NCBI GenBank assembly: GCA_010157825.1
Contig: VFSE01000161.1
Location: 372,001-436,000, forward strand
Direction: 5' to 3'
Length of the DNA: 64,000 bases
Source of the DNA: Vickermania ingenoplastis
Lineage: Eukaryota; Euglenozoa; Kinetoplastea; Trypanosomatida; Trypanosomatidae
Shown here: one piece after another, positions 17,930-30,700 of the stretch
Layout of the letters: every line of letters begins with the position of its first letter
Position numbering within the stretch: position 1 is the stretch's first letter
Position numbers and translations under genes: made by a program
The notes under the pieces: model-generated
The model's database searches: none
What the model was told of the DNA's origin: nothing
What the model saw: the letters and a program-made list of their open reading frames with translations, nothing else

Positions 17930-18268
17930 ATGAGCCTGCCACTGAAGGTGATGCACGACACGGTCGGGATGGAAGTCTCCCTGGAGGTGGCCAACGGCGA
18001 GGTGTACAACGGCACCGTTGTCGAGGTGCAGGATACAATGAATGTGCTTCTCAAGGACGCCTTCAAGACCAGCAAATCAGGGCATCGAACAAAAATGGAG
18101 AGTGTGATGATCCGTGGCTCCAACATCGTATTCTTTCAGCTCCCAGATGCCCTCAAGATGATGCCGGCGCTTATCACGGCAAACAAAGTCATCCCCAAGG
18201 CGCTGGACGCTCGTGGGGCCGGAAACGGTTTCGCCGCTAGGGCCCGCGCCCGCCGCCGCAAGGACTGA
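17930..18268 (+). CDS. SMD3: Sm core protein SmD3
   Basis: A 112-residue Sm-fold protein of the spliceosomal snRNP heptamer, used here mainly for trans-splicing. Sm1 is [17 protein letters not shown] with [12 protein letters not shown], matching the SmD3 form (CETNxGEVYxGxLxExEDNMN). Sm2 is [18 protein letters not shown], nearly the same as the SmD3 text YIRGSKIRFxILPDMLK. The tail ends in an Arg-rich stretch ([10 protein letters not shown]) in place of the RG repeats of animal SmD3. The ATG at 17930 gives MSLPLKVMH, matching the usual MSIGVPIKVLH; a GTG two codons upstream is ignored. Confidence 0.92.
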   Translation: MSLPLKVMHDTVGMEVSLEVANGEVYNGTVVEVQDTMNVLLKDAFKTSKSGHRTKMESVMIRGSNIVFFQLPDALKMMPALITANKVIPKALDARGAGNGFAARARARRRKD

Positions 18269-18835
18269 GACCTCTGCTGCCATTCGGTGGCGATGACGAC
18301 GTACCGCATTTGGCTTTTCGTTTGTGATGCCCTCCTCTCCACAACCAGAGAGTTTACTGATAATGAACAAAAAGTGTACGTATCACAACTAGGCTTGTTA
18401 ACAAGTTGCGATGGACACCTGAGCGGCTGCTGAGCCCTCTTCTCTCTCTATTCTCCTTTTTTTTGCACTTTGCCCTAATGACTTATACTTTCTTTCTTTT
18501 GCGTCTTATCTTCCTTTATTTATTTTATTTTTGCCTTTTCTTCAATGTCTGAATAGTCCCGTAGACTGCTTTTGTGCGTCGGAGGTGGGAGTATCGCGGC
18601 ACAACCGACCACCAGCGCGTTATACCCGGTGCGTTGCGGAACGGTAACGGGTGTGCCCTTCTTTTATCTATCCCATTTCTTTTTTGCTATTTCTTGATAG
18701 ATTCACTAAATCATATAGAATTTCTAACATATTTATTCTTTACGTTTACGTCATTTCCTTTGCCCTCACTCAGAACGTGACTTCATTGTTTTCTCGTGCG
18801 AATCGCTTCTTTTGTTGGGAGACTCCCCCCCGGAT

Positions 18836-18858
18836 ACCCGCACCCGCACCCGCACCCA
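18836..18858 (+). repeat. Short CACCCG tandem repeat
   Basis: Three and a half copies of a six-base unit, immediately before a T7-AG. It lies in the presumed 5' flank of the DnaJ gene. Confidence 0.6.
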
Positions 18859-18860
18859 TA

Positions 18861-18869
18861 TTTTTTTAG
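18861..18869 (+). promoter_or_regulatory. T7-AG, candidate trans-splice acceptor
   Basis: T7 directly followed by AG, 11 bases upstream of an ATG at 18880. This is a compact acceptor context and suggests that mature mRNA of the DnaJ gene may begin here, about 360 bases before the first in-frame ATG of the main frame. Confidence 0.4.
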
Positions 18870-18879
18870 GGTTTAACGT

Positions 18880-19236
18880 ATGCGCAAGACACCCGTGCTA
18901 CGGCAAGCACACCTAACGGGCCCAAACAGCCCACATCGCTGCCGCCGCTCGGCTCGCTCGCCGCATCTCCCCGCGCTGGACCTTGACGCACTGTGCGGTG
19001 CCGAGCTCCCCCCTCGCCCCAGCACCCGGCGGCGCGTTGGCAACGGAAGACCGCCGCCACCGGGTGTGGCGGACTGGCGAAACACGTCCTTCAGCAACTC
19101 GAGAACATCGCCCGCAGCCCCCTCCCTGCCGGACGCGCCCCCAGCACGAGGCCACCTAGCGGCGCCGGGGCAGCGGAGTGCCCCCTTGCAGCCTTGGCCC
19201 GTAAGGAAGGCACCTCTCGGAAGCTTCTCTACATGA
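18880..19236 (+). CDS. Upstream open frame of 118 codons, possibly the true N-terminus of the DnaJ gene
   Basis: Starts with the first ATG after the T7-AG at 18861-18869 and ends in TGA at 19234-19236, overlapping the ATG at 19233 of the TPR-DnaJ frame as ATGA. It is Pro/Arg/Ser-rich, with third-position GC like genes. The main DnaJ frame is itself open back to at least 18993 and reads GLAKHVLQQLENIAR there. So one missing base, for example in the C5 run at about 19006-19010, would fuse the two into one longer protein. The alternatives are a long uORF with stop-start overlap, or chance in GC-rich DNA. Confidence 0.3.
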   Translation: MRKTPVLRQAHLTGPNSPHRCRRSARSPHLPALDLDALCGAELPPRPSTRRRVGNGRPPPPGVADWRNTSFSNSRTSPAAPSLPDAPPARGHLAAPGQRSAPLQPWPVRKAPLGSFST

Positions 19237-21101
19237 TGGAGGCCATGGACCGCCGCCGGCTCGACAGTGCAACGGGCCCGCAGCAGCCATCGACATCGGG
19301 GTACTCCACGCCGGACCTCGGGAGCCGACGGCCTTCGGATCCGGTTGATGGAGAGGAGCATCGCCCGGCAACCCGCGGCGGCCGGCCGTTGACTGGGTCG
19401 CTGAACCATTTCGCCACCCCCCTCGGTTCCCCGGTCTCGGGGAACGGTAGGCTCGGCTCGGAGTCGAGCAAGTCAGCGGACACGTGGATTGCAGACAACG
19501 CCCACACTCTTTCGTTGCTAGCAGGGCAGAAATACACAAAAGCGTACGTCTGTGTTTCCGCGCTGCTGTCCCACTACAGCGGTCAGCCGGTCAAATCGGC
19601 CATCTTGCGCAATCGGCGAGGACTATGCAGCTTCGCACTAATGAACTACAAGGAGTGCATCGATGATTTCCACGTGGCGAACCGCCTGCTCTCCGACTGT
19701 CGACGGGCTGGCGTATCCCCCGTCTCCTCCTCGGACCTCAACGAGGCTGAAATGATGCGGACCTGGATCAAGGCGCTCATTATGCGGGAGGACTACCGGT
19801 CGGCCGAGCAGCTGTACAACAGCGTCATGGATAACCGCGAGCGACTTGGAATATCAACTGTAGAATGCAAGGCGATGGACATTGAGAAACACTCGCTCGG
19901 CGATGTGGAAAAGTTCCGTAGCAGCGTGAGCCGGGAGAAGTGGGCAAAGGCCATGCTGTATCTCTCTGGGGCAAAATGCATTGTTGAAGAGACACCGCTG
20001 CGCACCGTGCAGGCGGTGGCCTATCTAGAAACGGGCCAAGTGGACTTGGCTCGCGAAACCTTGCTACCATATCTCCCCATCATTCCGCTACCTCTCAAGG
20101 CCGACGCTGCGATGGAGGCGCCGCCAGAGGAGCGGCAGCTGCGGTGTAACGTGGAGGCGCACTATCTACTGACTACGGTGCTGCTCGCCAAGGCCAGTGT
20201 GTATAGCGGGAGACAGTACATGAACATTGCTGCGGCGCTGACACAGCGCTGTCTTCTGGTTCACCCTTGCTATCCTCCTGCAATCCGCATTGGGAACTAC
20301 TTGTTGGCTTTGGAGGACTATATTTCCAAGATTGAACAGCTCGTCGCGCAGCGGCTCTTTGATACAGCAGTGGAGACTATAGGTGAGGCTCTCAAGCTGG
20401 ATCCGGCCAACACTCGTATCTGTGCCGTGCTGCTCTCGAAGCGAGGGGAGACAAGGCTAGAGCAGGGGAAGTTCCACCACTCCGTCGAGGACTGTACCCG
20501 CAGCATTCAGCTAGATCCGTCTATTGCCAAGACCTACTTCATTCGTGGGAAAGCGTACGCATCGCTGCACTGCGAGGCGGACGCTGCAGCGGACCGGGCG
20601 ATGGCCATCCAGCTCAATCCAGCCTACGAGGCGATTCTTAATGAGGAGTTGGAGCAGCGGGCAGAAGAGGCTCGACGGCAGCGTCAGCAGCAGCAGCGGG
20701 ATAAGATGGAGCGCGAGGCAGCCGCCCGCCCCGCATCGCGTCAGCACCCCAAATGCGCTGCCCGACCGCCATCAACAGCAGCACCGAAACAAAGTGGTGG
20801 TTGCGCGGGCCCAAGGCAGCCGCAGCCGGATGCGCCGATCTGGTCCCGCCAGGCTCCTCGTAACGCAACGCTGTACGACGTGCTTTCGGTTCCCATGAAG
20901 GCACCGACCGAAAATATCCGTCAGGCGTTCAAGCGATTGACACTGCAGTGCCATCCAGATAAAATGGTCAACGAGTCCGAGGCGAATCAACTTAAAGCCT
21001 TGGAAATGTTCAAGGCCATTAACCACGCCCACAGTGTGCTATGTGATCCCGTGCGGCGCGCTGAATATGACCTCACAATTTTGATTCGAGGCAATCAGTA
21101 G
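19233..21101 (+). CDS. TPR-DnaJ co-chaperone (DNAJC7-like)
   Basis: A 622-residue protein from the first ATG of the frame. After a disordered Ser/Pro/Gly-rich N-terminus of about 80 residues come TPR units: AHTLSLLAGQKYTKAYVCVS, LFDTAVETIGEALKLDPAN, KFHHSVEDCTRSIQLDPSI and AKTYFIRGKAYASL. A charged Gln/Arg helix (EEARRQRQQQQRDKMERE) leads to a C-terminal J domain at about residues 552-618. Its core is NATLYDVLSVPMKAP, then LTLQCHPDKM with the essential HPD, then AINHAHSVLCDPVRRAEYD. This order, several TPRs then J, is that of DNAJC7/TPR2, which moves clients between Hsp70 and Hsp90. The true start may be upstream (see the 18880 frame). Confidence 0.85.
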   Translation: MMEAMDRRRLDSATGPQQPSTSGYSTPDLGSRRPSDPVDGEEHRPATRGGRPLTGSLNHFATPLGSPVSGNGRLGSESSKSADTWIADNAHTLSLLAGQKYTKAYVCVSALLSHYSGQPVKSAILRNRRGLCSFALMNYKECIDDFHVANRLLSDCRRAGVSPVSSSDLNEAEMMRTWIKALIMREDYRSAEQLYNSVMDNRERLGISTVECKAMDIEKHSLGDVEKFRSSVSREKWAKAMLYLSGAKCIVEETPLRTVQAVAYLETGQVDLARETLLPYLPIIPLPLKADAAMEAPPEERQLRCNVEAHYLLTTVLLAKASVYSGRQYMNIAAALTQRCLLVHPCYPPAIRIGNYLLALEDYISKIEQLVAQRLFDTAVETIGEALKLDPANTRICAVLLSKRGETRLEQGKFHHSVEDCTRSIQLDPSIAKTYFIRGKAYASLHCEADAAADRAMAIQLNPAYEAILNEELEQRAEEARRQRQQQQRDKMEREAAARPASRQHPKCAARPPSTAAPKQSGGCAGPRQPQPDAPIWSRQAPRNATLYDVLSVPMKAPTENIRQAFKRLTLQCHPDKMVNESEANQLKALEMFKAINHAHSVLCDPVRRAEYDLTILIRGNQ

Positions 21102-21772
21102 GAACCTCTTAGTGTACCGTATCTGTAGAGGTCTGTGAAAAGTGTAAAAAAGGTTTGGTTAAGAAAAACACCAACAAAAAAACAATTACCCGCCCGACGG
21201 GTGCTCCACCCTCCTGGTGGTGACCCCAAAACGCCGGGGTCCGGTGCACAGGCAACGGGCAGTAAGCACTTGCCTGTGTTCTGATTCTTCATGTAGACTG
21301 TAGTGGTTCACCTTGCGATATTTTCTCAACGAGTCAAAGAATTTCGATTTTTTCGAATCGATTCAAAAAAAAATAATAATAAAAAGCTTACTAATAGGGA
21401 TAGTTGGTCTCAGTTGTAAAAAAAAAAAGAGCTTGTGGGTGGGCTCAAGAACCCCAATCTGTTGTGCTAATTCGCTGGCGTCTCGCATTCTTTTCTCATC
21501 CTGCTCTTCTCTTGAAACATCCCCACTACATCCTATACGGCGAAACTGTGCTACATGATTTAGTTTTCTCTTCGTCGAGTTGAATCGACGTCCCGAGATT
21601 GTTTTTGTTTTTCAGTATTTTTGGTGAGAAACTTTTCTTCAGAAAGGTCGCTACCCCCACATCGGACGGACTTCAGGGGTCTCTCGTGCCCTGCTGTATT
21701 TATACCCATATTGTACCATAGCAGCGCCAGAAGTTTTTGTAGGTCTCACCCAATATTCCGCATCACACAGCA
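21102..21772. other. Intergenic region
   Basis: Spacer before dynein. It holds a GC-rich inverted-looking patch at about 21190-21245 (CCCGACGGG and GGTGCTCCACC...GGTGGTGACC) and A/T-rich sequence at 21360-21430. No supported gene. Confidence 0.5.
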
Positions 21773-24700
21773 ATGTCGAAGCCGCAGTCTCCCAAGCCGG
21801 AGGAAGAATCTAATCTTGTCGTGGATGTTGACAATGACCCCCGGCTCAAGTGGCTCTCCATGAAGGTGATGAGCTGCATGCATGGTATCACGCAGGAGTC
21901 GATGGATGATCTCTACGATAACCTCGCCTCCTGCAAGGTCATTCTCGCCTCTTTTGAGAAACCCGAGGGTACCACGATTCCGTCGTTCACCATCACCGCC
22001 AAAGAGGGCGAGTATGTGTCGAATGAGCTAGGACATCCAAAACGTGGGGCAAAGAAGGTTCAGCGGCTGCGTTGCACGGATGGCCCTGTGCACAATAGCA
22101 ATATCACCGGGTCTATCCATAATCCACTGGACCGCACCCGATGTTTATTCTTCGTACGCACGGACCGGCTTCACATCACAGAGGAGGTTGCCCAGGAGTG
22201 GGAGACGAATCCAGGCCACATGCTCCACAAGGCGTTTGAGATCTCCTGCATGCAAGTCCCGTCGCTGACATCCTTCCACGTGCTGCTGACGGACGTGTTC
22301 CTACCCGTGATCCGCGACGTGGAAGTGGTGGGCGTGAGGAAGAAAGCAAACATCGCTAGCGCTGACAGCCGAAGCCGTGGTGACCAGAACATGACAACCA
22401 ACAAGCACCTCTTCGGCGAGATCGTGAACTGGGTTGGCCGCCTTGAGACGCAGCTGAAGGGGTTCATGAGCCAGGTATGCGCTGAGCGGAAGCTGCCGAT
22501 TCCCCAGAACCTGATGTCGATGGGCACGTCTGAGAACGATCTGCGCGCGGCCCTAGGAAATGAAGATCTCGTGCGCCAAGTGGATCAAACGGTTGCGCAG
22601 TGGCAGGCCGAGATCAGCTACGCTATGTCTTTAGACCCGCACAAGGAAGGCCCATTGGGAGAAATAGAGTACTGGCGCGAGAAGTACAGTACAATCAGTG
22701 CCTTGTATGAGCAGATCAACTCTCCGCACGCCAAGTTTATTCTCCACATCGCTAAAGAGGCGGAGTGCAACTCGTCGAACATGATCACGGCGACGTTGCA
22801 GCAGTTCTTTCATCAGTACTCCGAGGCGAAAGACAACGTGAAATCCCTCGGTTCTCTGGACAGACACTTCCGCATTATCCAGAACCTGGACCCCCGCGCA
22901 GGGCGCCTCACGCCGATCATTGACACCATGCCATCCATGATGACCGCCATCCGAATGGTGTGGGTCATCTCTCGTTTCTACTCCACAGAGGAACGGATGG
23001 TCGGCTTGCTGGAGAAGGTGGCGAAACTCATTGCCCAGAAGGTAAGCGAGCATATTGATTTCCGCTCGGTGCTCTCTCTTTCACCCCAGGAGGCGAAGGA
23101 AAAGGTCACAGAGGGCCAGCAGTGCTTGCTCAAATGGAAGTCTTCGTACACCGATGTTCAGGAGCAGTTCAACAGCTCTGACAAGCAGTGGAACTTCGAC
23201 CACCGCCGCCTCTTCGAGACGACAGACTACATGTCGGACCGCTGCACCGACCTACTGGAAGTAATAGACACCGTGGAGTACTACACCTCCGTTCTCAGCG
23301 CGCAACTGAAGACGGTGTTGACCGACTCCAGCGGCATCGACCGCATTCTCAAGGATGTTGACCGGCTGAAGCGCCCGTTCGAGACGCTGACCTTCGATCC
23401 CTTTGAGAAGAAAGCGACGCACAATTGGCAGGTCGTGTTCTCTACCTTCGTGAGCACCGTCACCAATCTGGATCAGGAAGTCGCGATCTTCATTAACCGA
23501 ATCTTCGACGATGATCTGCGCAGTGCGGAGTCTGCCTTTGAACTGCTGCTTTCTTTCCGCAAGATTCAAAACCGGCCTGACCGCGGTGGTGTGTCCTTTG
23601 ATATATCTGCCATGCTTTCGGAGAAGGCGGACAGAATTCTCGCACAGTACTTTAACGAGGCGGAGAACGTTCGGAATATATTCGTCGAGCACAAGGACAA
23701 TCCGCCGCTGACCAAGAATCAACCGCCTGTAGCTGGGTCTATCCATTGGAGTATGTCACTTTTCCAGCGCCTCAAGAAGCCTATTGCCCGCTTTCAGGAG
23801 GAACGAATGCTGCATACAGAAATGGGCAAGACCATCAAGATCAAGTACGTGGAGGTAGCGCGTGACATGAAGAACTGGGCCACCATGCGCTTCCTAGACT
23901 GGCGAGAGAAAATCACTGCGACGGTAACACCCTCTCTGAAGATGAACATTCTTCGACGGGAAGCGGATGATGCGTATGTGGTGAACTTCGACATGAAAAT
24001 ATTCGACATTATTCGTGAGGCCAAGTACTTGGATAGGCTGGGGTTTGAAGTGCCGCAAGAGGCACTGCACATCACACTGCAGGACGAGGCGTACCACCAG
24101 CATGTGGACTCTCTCAAGGGTATGCTGTTGAACTTCAACTACGAGCTCGGAATTCTTCAAGGCTCTGAAAGCATTATTCTGGACAAGAACATTCGAGAGT
24201 TAAAGGCGGCTCTGGATCCTGGGTTCAATGACATCAACTGGACGAGTTTGAGTATCCCCGACTTCGTTTCGAACTGCGAGAAAGCTATCACTAAGTTCCG
24301 CAATCTCAGTCGTGAAGTTCGAAAGAGCGCCGACCACATTCAAACTCAGGTGGTCAACAAAATTTCATCGACAACCCTCATGCCTCCGTACGAAGACCTT
24401 CTCCAAGCCGGCGGTGAGCTTCCTGAGCTGCAGACTCTCGTTGATATAGTTGAACGCAGGCGTATGGATCTTGTCGAACACTGCGCTCGTGCCTACCGCA
24501 CTGCCAAGCCATTGCTTACCAAGGTGGAGAGCCAGCTTGTCGGCACTCACACTGGTAAGTGCCCGTATCTGAAGAGCTACTACAGCCACTGGGAGCAGCG
24601 CATTTGGCGCGCTCTAACGAAGATGGTCATTCGATCTCTGGGGACTTCGCCAAGATGGTCGGGTACCGTGCCTCTCGGCATAATAAGCGCCCCCCGTTGT

Positions 24701-27700
24701 TCAAAGTGATGATCTTCTTGACGACCGAGCCGACGTACTCGCCTCAGCACCAAGAAATTACCTCCGCCTTTCACAAGATCCAGTCGGGTATCATCGAGTC
24801 CACAAAGGCGTTCCAGCGCTGGATGAAGGGAACATGCATTGAGTTCACCCAGGGCGAGATTATCCCAAGGCCGGCAGAAGAGGATGCCACAACCCTCTTC
24901 ACGTATTATCAGGATATCTACAATCTTCCTCAGGTGTATAAACTACAGGCTATCATCAATAGAACGATTCAAACCCACCTTGGTGCGCTGGCAACGAACA
25001 TGAAGATGTTGCAGCGCTACCACTATGTGTACTTGGCGGATAAGAAGATTTCTGTGGAGCAACAGGCGAAAACCAATACCAATGGATAGATTACGATGCC
25101 AAATTCCAGCTCTATTTCAACATGATTGCCGACTTCGATGCTGAGAATCATGTCCACGACTTTGGTTTTATGCGGTGCGACGCTGCCCCATTTTTCGCAG
25201 AGCTTGTGGAGCACGTGTTCCAGTGGGTGTCTATGGAGGGCGCTCAGCTCAACGATACTGTACGTGTTCGCATGAACAAGCGGTTCTTAAAGATTTGCAA
25301 AATCATTGAAGATCTTAAAAAACCGTGTGACAATATTGATGACTTGAAGGCAGTTTTGGAAGTCATGCACAACGCTCGTGCGTCTGCGCTGGAGGTTGAA
25401 CAGGATATCACAGAGATCGAGTATATCTACAATTCTCTCCTTCACTTCAACGTGAAGGTTGACAAGGACGAGCTAACCCAGGCCATGACACTGCGGGATC
25501 TGTCGTCTTGTACGCTGGCCAAGGTACGGAATGCAGATTTGGAACTAGAGCCCAAGAAGGTGCAGTTCGGGATCTCACCGTCAACGAAGTAGAGCGCTTT
25601 TTGGACGATGGTGAAGTTGCGTTGCTGGAGTTCCGGGATTCCGGCTACGGAAACCCCGGGGTCGACCTGGCCCAGGGGAACCAGGCGAGAATCAAGTGGC
25701 GCGAGCAGCTGGGCCAGTTGCAGCTTCGCAGAGATCAGCTGACGAAGGCAGAGAAATTGTTCGGCCTGCCTCTGACGAGCCACACGAATCTCCAAATACT
25801 GGACGACGAGCTGAAGCAGCTGGAGGTAGTGTACGGCCTTTACGAGGACTGGGTGAGCATTCTCCGCCGCTGGAACCGCAGCAGTTGGAAGGATCTTCTC
25901 TTAGAGGACCTCGAGAACACCACCGAGGAGAAGGCCAAGGCGTCGCGCGTCCTTCTCAAGACTTACGCCTCTGTGCCAGCTCTTCCTGCTATCCAGGAAA
26001 TAATTGTGAACTTTCAGAACTCTCTCCCGTTGTTAGCGAAGCTCAAATCGCCGTCTCTCAAGGCACGTCACTGGAAGGAATTGATCAAGATCACAGGAAA
26101 GGAGTTCAACTACGAGCAGATCAACCTCGACGATCTCATCGCTATGGAACTCTTCCGTTTCACCGACGAAATCGACAATATCGTGCTCACCGCATCCCGG
26201 GAGCAGAGCGTGGAGAACGAAATCCGCGAGATCAAAGAGTACTGGCTCAGCACTGACTTTGCTCCCGTCAAGTACGAACCCCGAAAAGGCCAGATTCGCT
26301 GTGACGTCCTTGCCGATACTTCCGAAATTCAAGAGGCGGTGGATGATAATATTCTCAAGATGCAGTCTATCGCCAACGTGAAGTGGGCTCAGCCATTCAT
26401 TGACGAAGTTAAACTGTGGGAGAAAAGCTGCTTATGATCAATGATGTCCTGGCTGTGTGGGTGAATGTGCAGATGAAGTGGCAGTATTTGGAATCTATTT
26501 TCAAGGGTAATGAAGATATCTGCAACCAACTGCCGAAGGAATCCGCCAAATTCAACGATTTGGATAAGAAATTCGTCCGCATCATGAACGATACCACTGC
26601 ACATCCTAACGTAAGCTATTGCTGCAATGTGAGTGGGCGTCTGGATGAGCTGCGATACATTGAAGAGAAGCTGGAGGAGTGCCAGAAAGATCTATCGAAC
26701 TACCTGGAAGCGAAGCGTTGTCTATTTCCTCGCTTCTACTTTATTTCGGATGATGAATTACTGTCGATTCTTGCCTCGAGCAGTGCCAAGGCCGTACAGG
26801 ATCATATGTTGAAGATGTTTGATAATTGCGCTAAACTCATTTTCAAGAGCGAGATGGATGAAACCATCTGCGGTGTTGATTCACAAGAAGGCGAGCGGTG
26901 CGACCTGGCGAACCCAGTGAAGACTGAGTGCCCCGTCGAGGAGTGGCTTCAGGCGGTGCTGGATGAGTCAAAGTCCAGCTTGCATGACATTCTTAAGGCC
27001 GGTGTATTCTACTACCCTAAGATGCAGCGTCTGGACTGGGTCAAACGCTTTCATGGTATGGTTACACTGACCGGTGCAAAGATCTTCTGGACGTACGAAA
27101 TTGAGAACGCCTTTCAGCTCATTGCAAAGGGGAAGGCTAACGCGGTGAAGCAGCTTTCTGCGAAATTGACAACCCAGCTGTTTGATCTTGTGAGTGAGAT
27201 GGATAACGATATCGATAGACAGTACCGCAAGAAGATCAACACTTTGATTATCGTAGATGTTCACGGTCGTGATATTGTGGATCGCTTTGTTCGAGACTCT
27301 GTCTTGGATGCGCGAGAGTTCGACTGGGAATCTCAGCTTCGTTTCTACTGGGCTCGTGACGGTGATACTTGCATGATCAACCAATGTACCGGTGTGTTCA
27401 AGTATGGCTTCGAGTACATGGGCCTCAACGGGCGTTTGGTGATCACTCCGCTGACGGATCGGTGCTTCATGACCTTGACGCAGGCTCTCACCTTCTTCCT
27501 GGGTGGTGCTCCGGGTGGACCTGCAGGAACAGGTAAAACTGAATCGGTGAAAGATTTGGCCAAGGCAATGGCTATTCAGTGCGTGGTATTCAACTGCGGT
27601 GAAGGTTTGGACTATCAGGCTATGGGCACCATTTTCTCTGGTCTGTCGCAGTCAGGCTCGTGGGGTTGCTTCGATGAGTTCAATCGCATTGAGCTTCCAG

Positions 27701-30700
27701 TGCTCTCAGTGGTGTCGGAGCAACTGCGTTCCATTCAGGCCGCACTCCGTGCGGGAGACAAGAAGTTCCTTTTCGGTGACTCAATTATCAACCTCATTCC
27801 GACAGTAGGAACGTTCATTACCATGAACCCTGGTTACGCTGGCCGTGTGGAGCTGCCCGACAATTTGAAGGCCCTCTTCCGCCCTGTTGTGATGGTTGTT
27901 CCTGATATGGAGCTCATTGCCGAGAACATGCTCTTCTCTGAAGGTTTCACAACGGCTCGTGAACTGGCCAAGAAGATGGTGACCTTGTACGCCCTTGCTA
28001 AAGGACAGCTCTCAAAGCAGCATCACTACGATTGGGGTCTACGAGCCCTGAAGGCTGTACTGGTCATGGCTGGTCAGCTGAAACGTGGGTCCCCAGAGCT
28101 CTCAGAAGAGTCGGTGCTCATGCGTGCACTTCGTGATATGAACGCTCCGAAGTTTATTGCGGAAGATGAACCCCTATTCAAGGGCCTCATCGGAGACCTG
28201 TTCCCTGGTTTGGACCCCACCCGCGTTCCACAGGAGAACTTGGCCAACGCGGCGACAAAGGTGTTACGGGAGAAGGGATTTCAAGTGGAGGTACGGCAAA
28301 TCGATAAGGTTGTGCAGCTGTACGAAACTATGCAAACCCGTCACACGTCCATGGTGGTCGGTCCCACCGGTGGTGGCAAGAGTGTTGTTATTGATACCCT
28401 GTGCAAGGCGCAGACGGACTTGGGCCTCCTAACGAAGTCCTACGTCATCAATCCAAAGGCACAACCTACTTCTTCGCTCTACGGTATTATGGACCCGATG
28501 ACGCGGAACTGGTCCGACGGTATTTTCTCCAACATTTTCCGTCAGATGAACCGTCCTGCTGAGGGCACGGAGAAGGAGCGTCGCTACGTTATTTTCGACG
28601 GCGATGTAGATGCGAAGTGGGTGGAGGATATGAACTCTGTTATGGATGATAACAAGCTTCTTACACTGCCCAATGGTGAGCGTATCCGACTGCACCCGCA
28701 GTGCTCACTGCTATTCGAGGTAGGCGACTTGCAGTACGCCTCTCCGGCTACCGTGTCGCGCGTGGGCATGGTCTTCTTAGATCCTGTAAATCTGGGCTGG
28801 AAGCCCTTCATGTTCTCGTGGAAGTCGAAACGCCCGATGGATGAGCAAGAAACGCTGGATGAGCTTATCGAACAGCTGGTAACACCGTTGATCTCCTTCG
28901 TGATAGACGGTCTGGATGGTGAAGAACTGACTCCTCCGCCAAAGCTCGTTGTTCCTACCAGTGATCTCAACATGGTAAAACAGCTAACAACGATGTTGCA
29001 TACCATTTCCCCTCCCGAAGGGGCTATGGAGACGAGATCCCTTCAGTGCATCTTTATTTTCGCGTGCGTGTGGAGTTTTGGTGCCCTCATCTCAACGAGC
29101 GAGGATCGGTTCCGCTTCGACGCCTTCCTTAAAAGATGAGCGGGTGGAACCTACAGGATGTAGGAGAGAACTTCCTCACGCGCTTCGTCGGCTCTGGGTC
29201 GCTTCCCGAGAGAAAAACGATGTACGATTACTTCTACGATCTCGAAGACTCCCGTTGGAAGCCGTGGAACGTCCTTATCAGGCCGTTTGAGCGTCTTCCA
29301 GACCAGAAATTCAGTTCGCTTCTTGTGTCCACCGTTGATACAGAACGTAATATGTGGCTCCTTAACAAAATTGTACTGAACCGCACACCGGTCATGTTTA
29401 TTGGAGAGAGTGGTACAGCCAAGACGGTGACGATCCACGCCTATCTGAATGACTTGAAGCTTGCTTCGCTGCACCGTGCAGAATCAGACAACTCCGATGG
29501 ATCCCAGCTGGAAGAAATGCTTCTTGAAATGAACTTCAGTAGCCGTACAACCAGTCTCGATGCCCAACGCACAATGGAGGATAACATTGAAAAGAGGACG
29601 AACACTGTGTTGGGCCCCCCTGCCAAGAAGCGACTCGTAGTGTTTGTGGATGATATCAATATGCCAAAGGTCGATCTGTACGGAACACAGCAGCCTATTG
29701 CCTTCATGAAGCTCCTCATTGAGCACCAGTCGTGGTATGATCGAAAGGATCTTCTCTTCAAAAACGTTCGTGATACACAGTTCGTCGCCGCGATGGCTCC
29801 GCCTGGTGGTGGCAGAAATGAACTGGACCCCCGGTTTGTATCGCTGTTCACGGTTTTCAACATTATGTTTCCGGAGGACGAGTCCATTCACACCATTTAC
29901 GCTCAGATTCTAGCAGATTGCTACAAAGCGCTCCCCTTCAACGATGCCAATCTCCCCATTGTCATAACCGACATGACACTGCGACTATACCAGGATTTGG
30001 TCTCTGCCCTCCCCGCCACACCAGCGAAGTTCCATTACATCTTTAACCTGCGCGATTTATCGCGTGTCTACGAAGGGCTTTGCCGCGCTACCGCCAACAA
30101 GTTTCCCAACTTCGACTCCATCGTTCGCTTGTGGCGCAACGAGATCTCGCGTGTGTTCATCGACCGCATGTCTGACCTCAAGGATAAGGCGTACGTAAAC
30201 GGGTTGGTAGAGTCAGAGATAGAGCGCAACTTCTCCAGCTCCAGGGAATTCGCTCTAGCAAACCCGATGATGTTCGGTGATTTCGGTGATTTTGAACCGG
30301 ATAGCGAGTTTGAGAGGCTTCACATTTATGAAGACTTCGGCGCTGAGTTTGCCAAGGCACGCCAACTGGTGGAAGCCGTGATGGAAGAAATCAACACTCC
30401 GACAAAGAAGATTGATCTGGTGATGTTCGATATGGCCTTGGAGCACTTGCTCCGTATTATTCGTGTTATTTCTCTACCTCGCGGCCATTGTCTACTTGTT
30501 GGTGTGGGTGGTAGCGGTAAACAGTCCTTGACGAAGCTTGGCGCAGCCATCTGCCAGATGGGTCTTTTTGAGATTGTGTTGTCTCGTAACTATGGCGAGG
30601 ATGCTTTCAGGGAGGATCTCAAGCGACTATATAACCGCGTGGGAGTGCAGCAGGAGAAGGTCGTGTTTCTATTTATGGATGGACATGTCAAGGAAGAAGG

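Larger units (their letters stand above)
18269..18879. other. Intergenic region
   Basis: AT-rich, with pyrimidine stretches at 18436-18540 and a CACCCG hexamer repeat (18836-18858). No coding signal recognised until the ATG at 18880. Confidence 0.5.

Noticed and set aside
21190-21245. Inverted-repeat-like GC patch before dynein, considered as RNA gene or terminator
   Set aside because: Imperfect pairing, and no tRNA or snoRNA boxes found.
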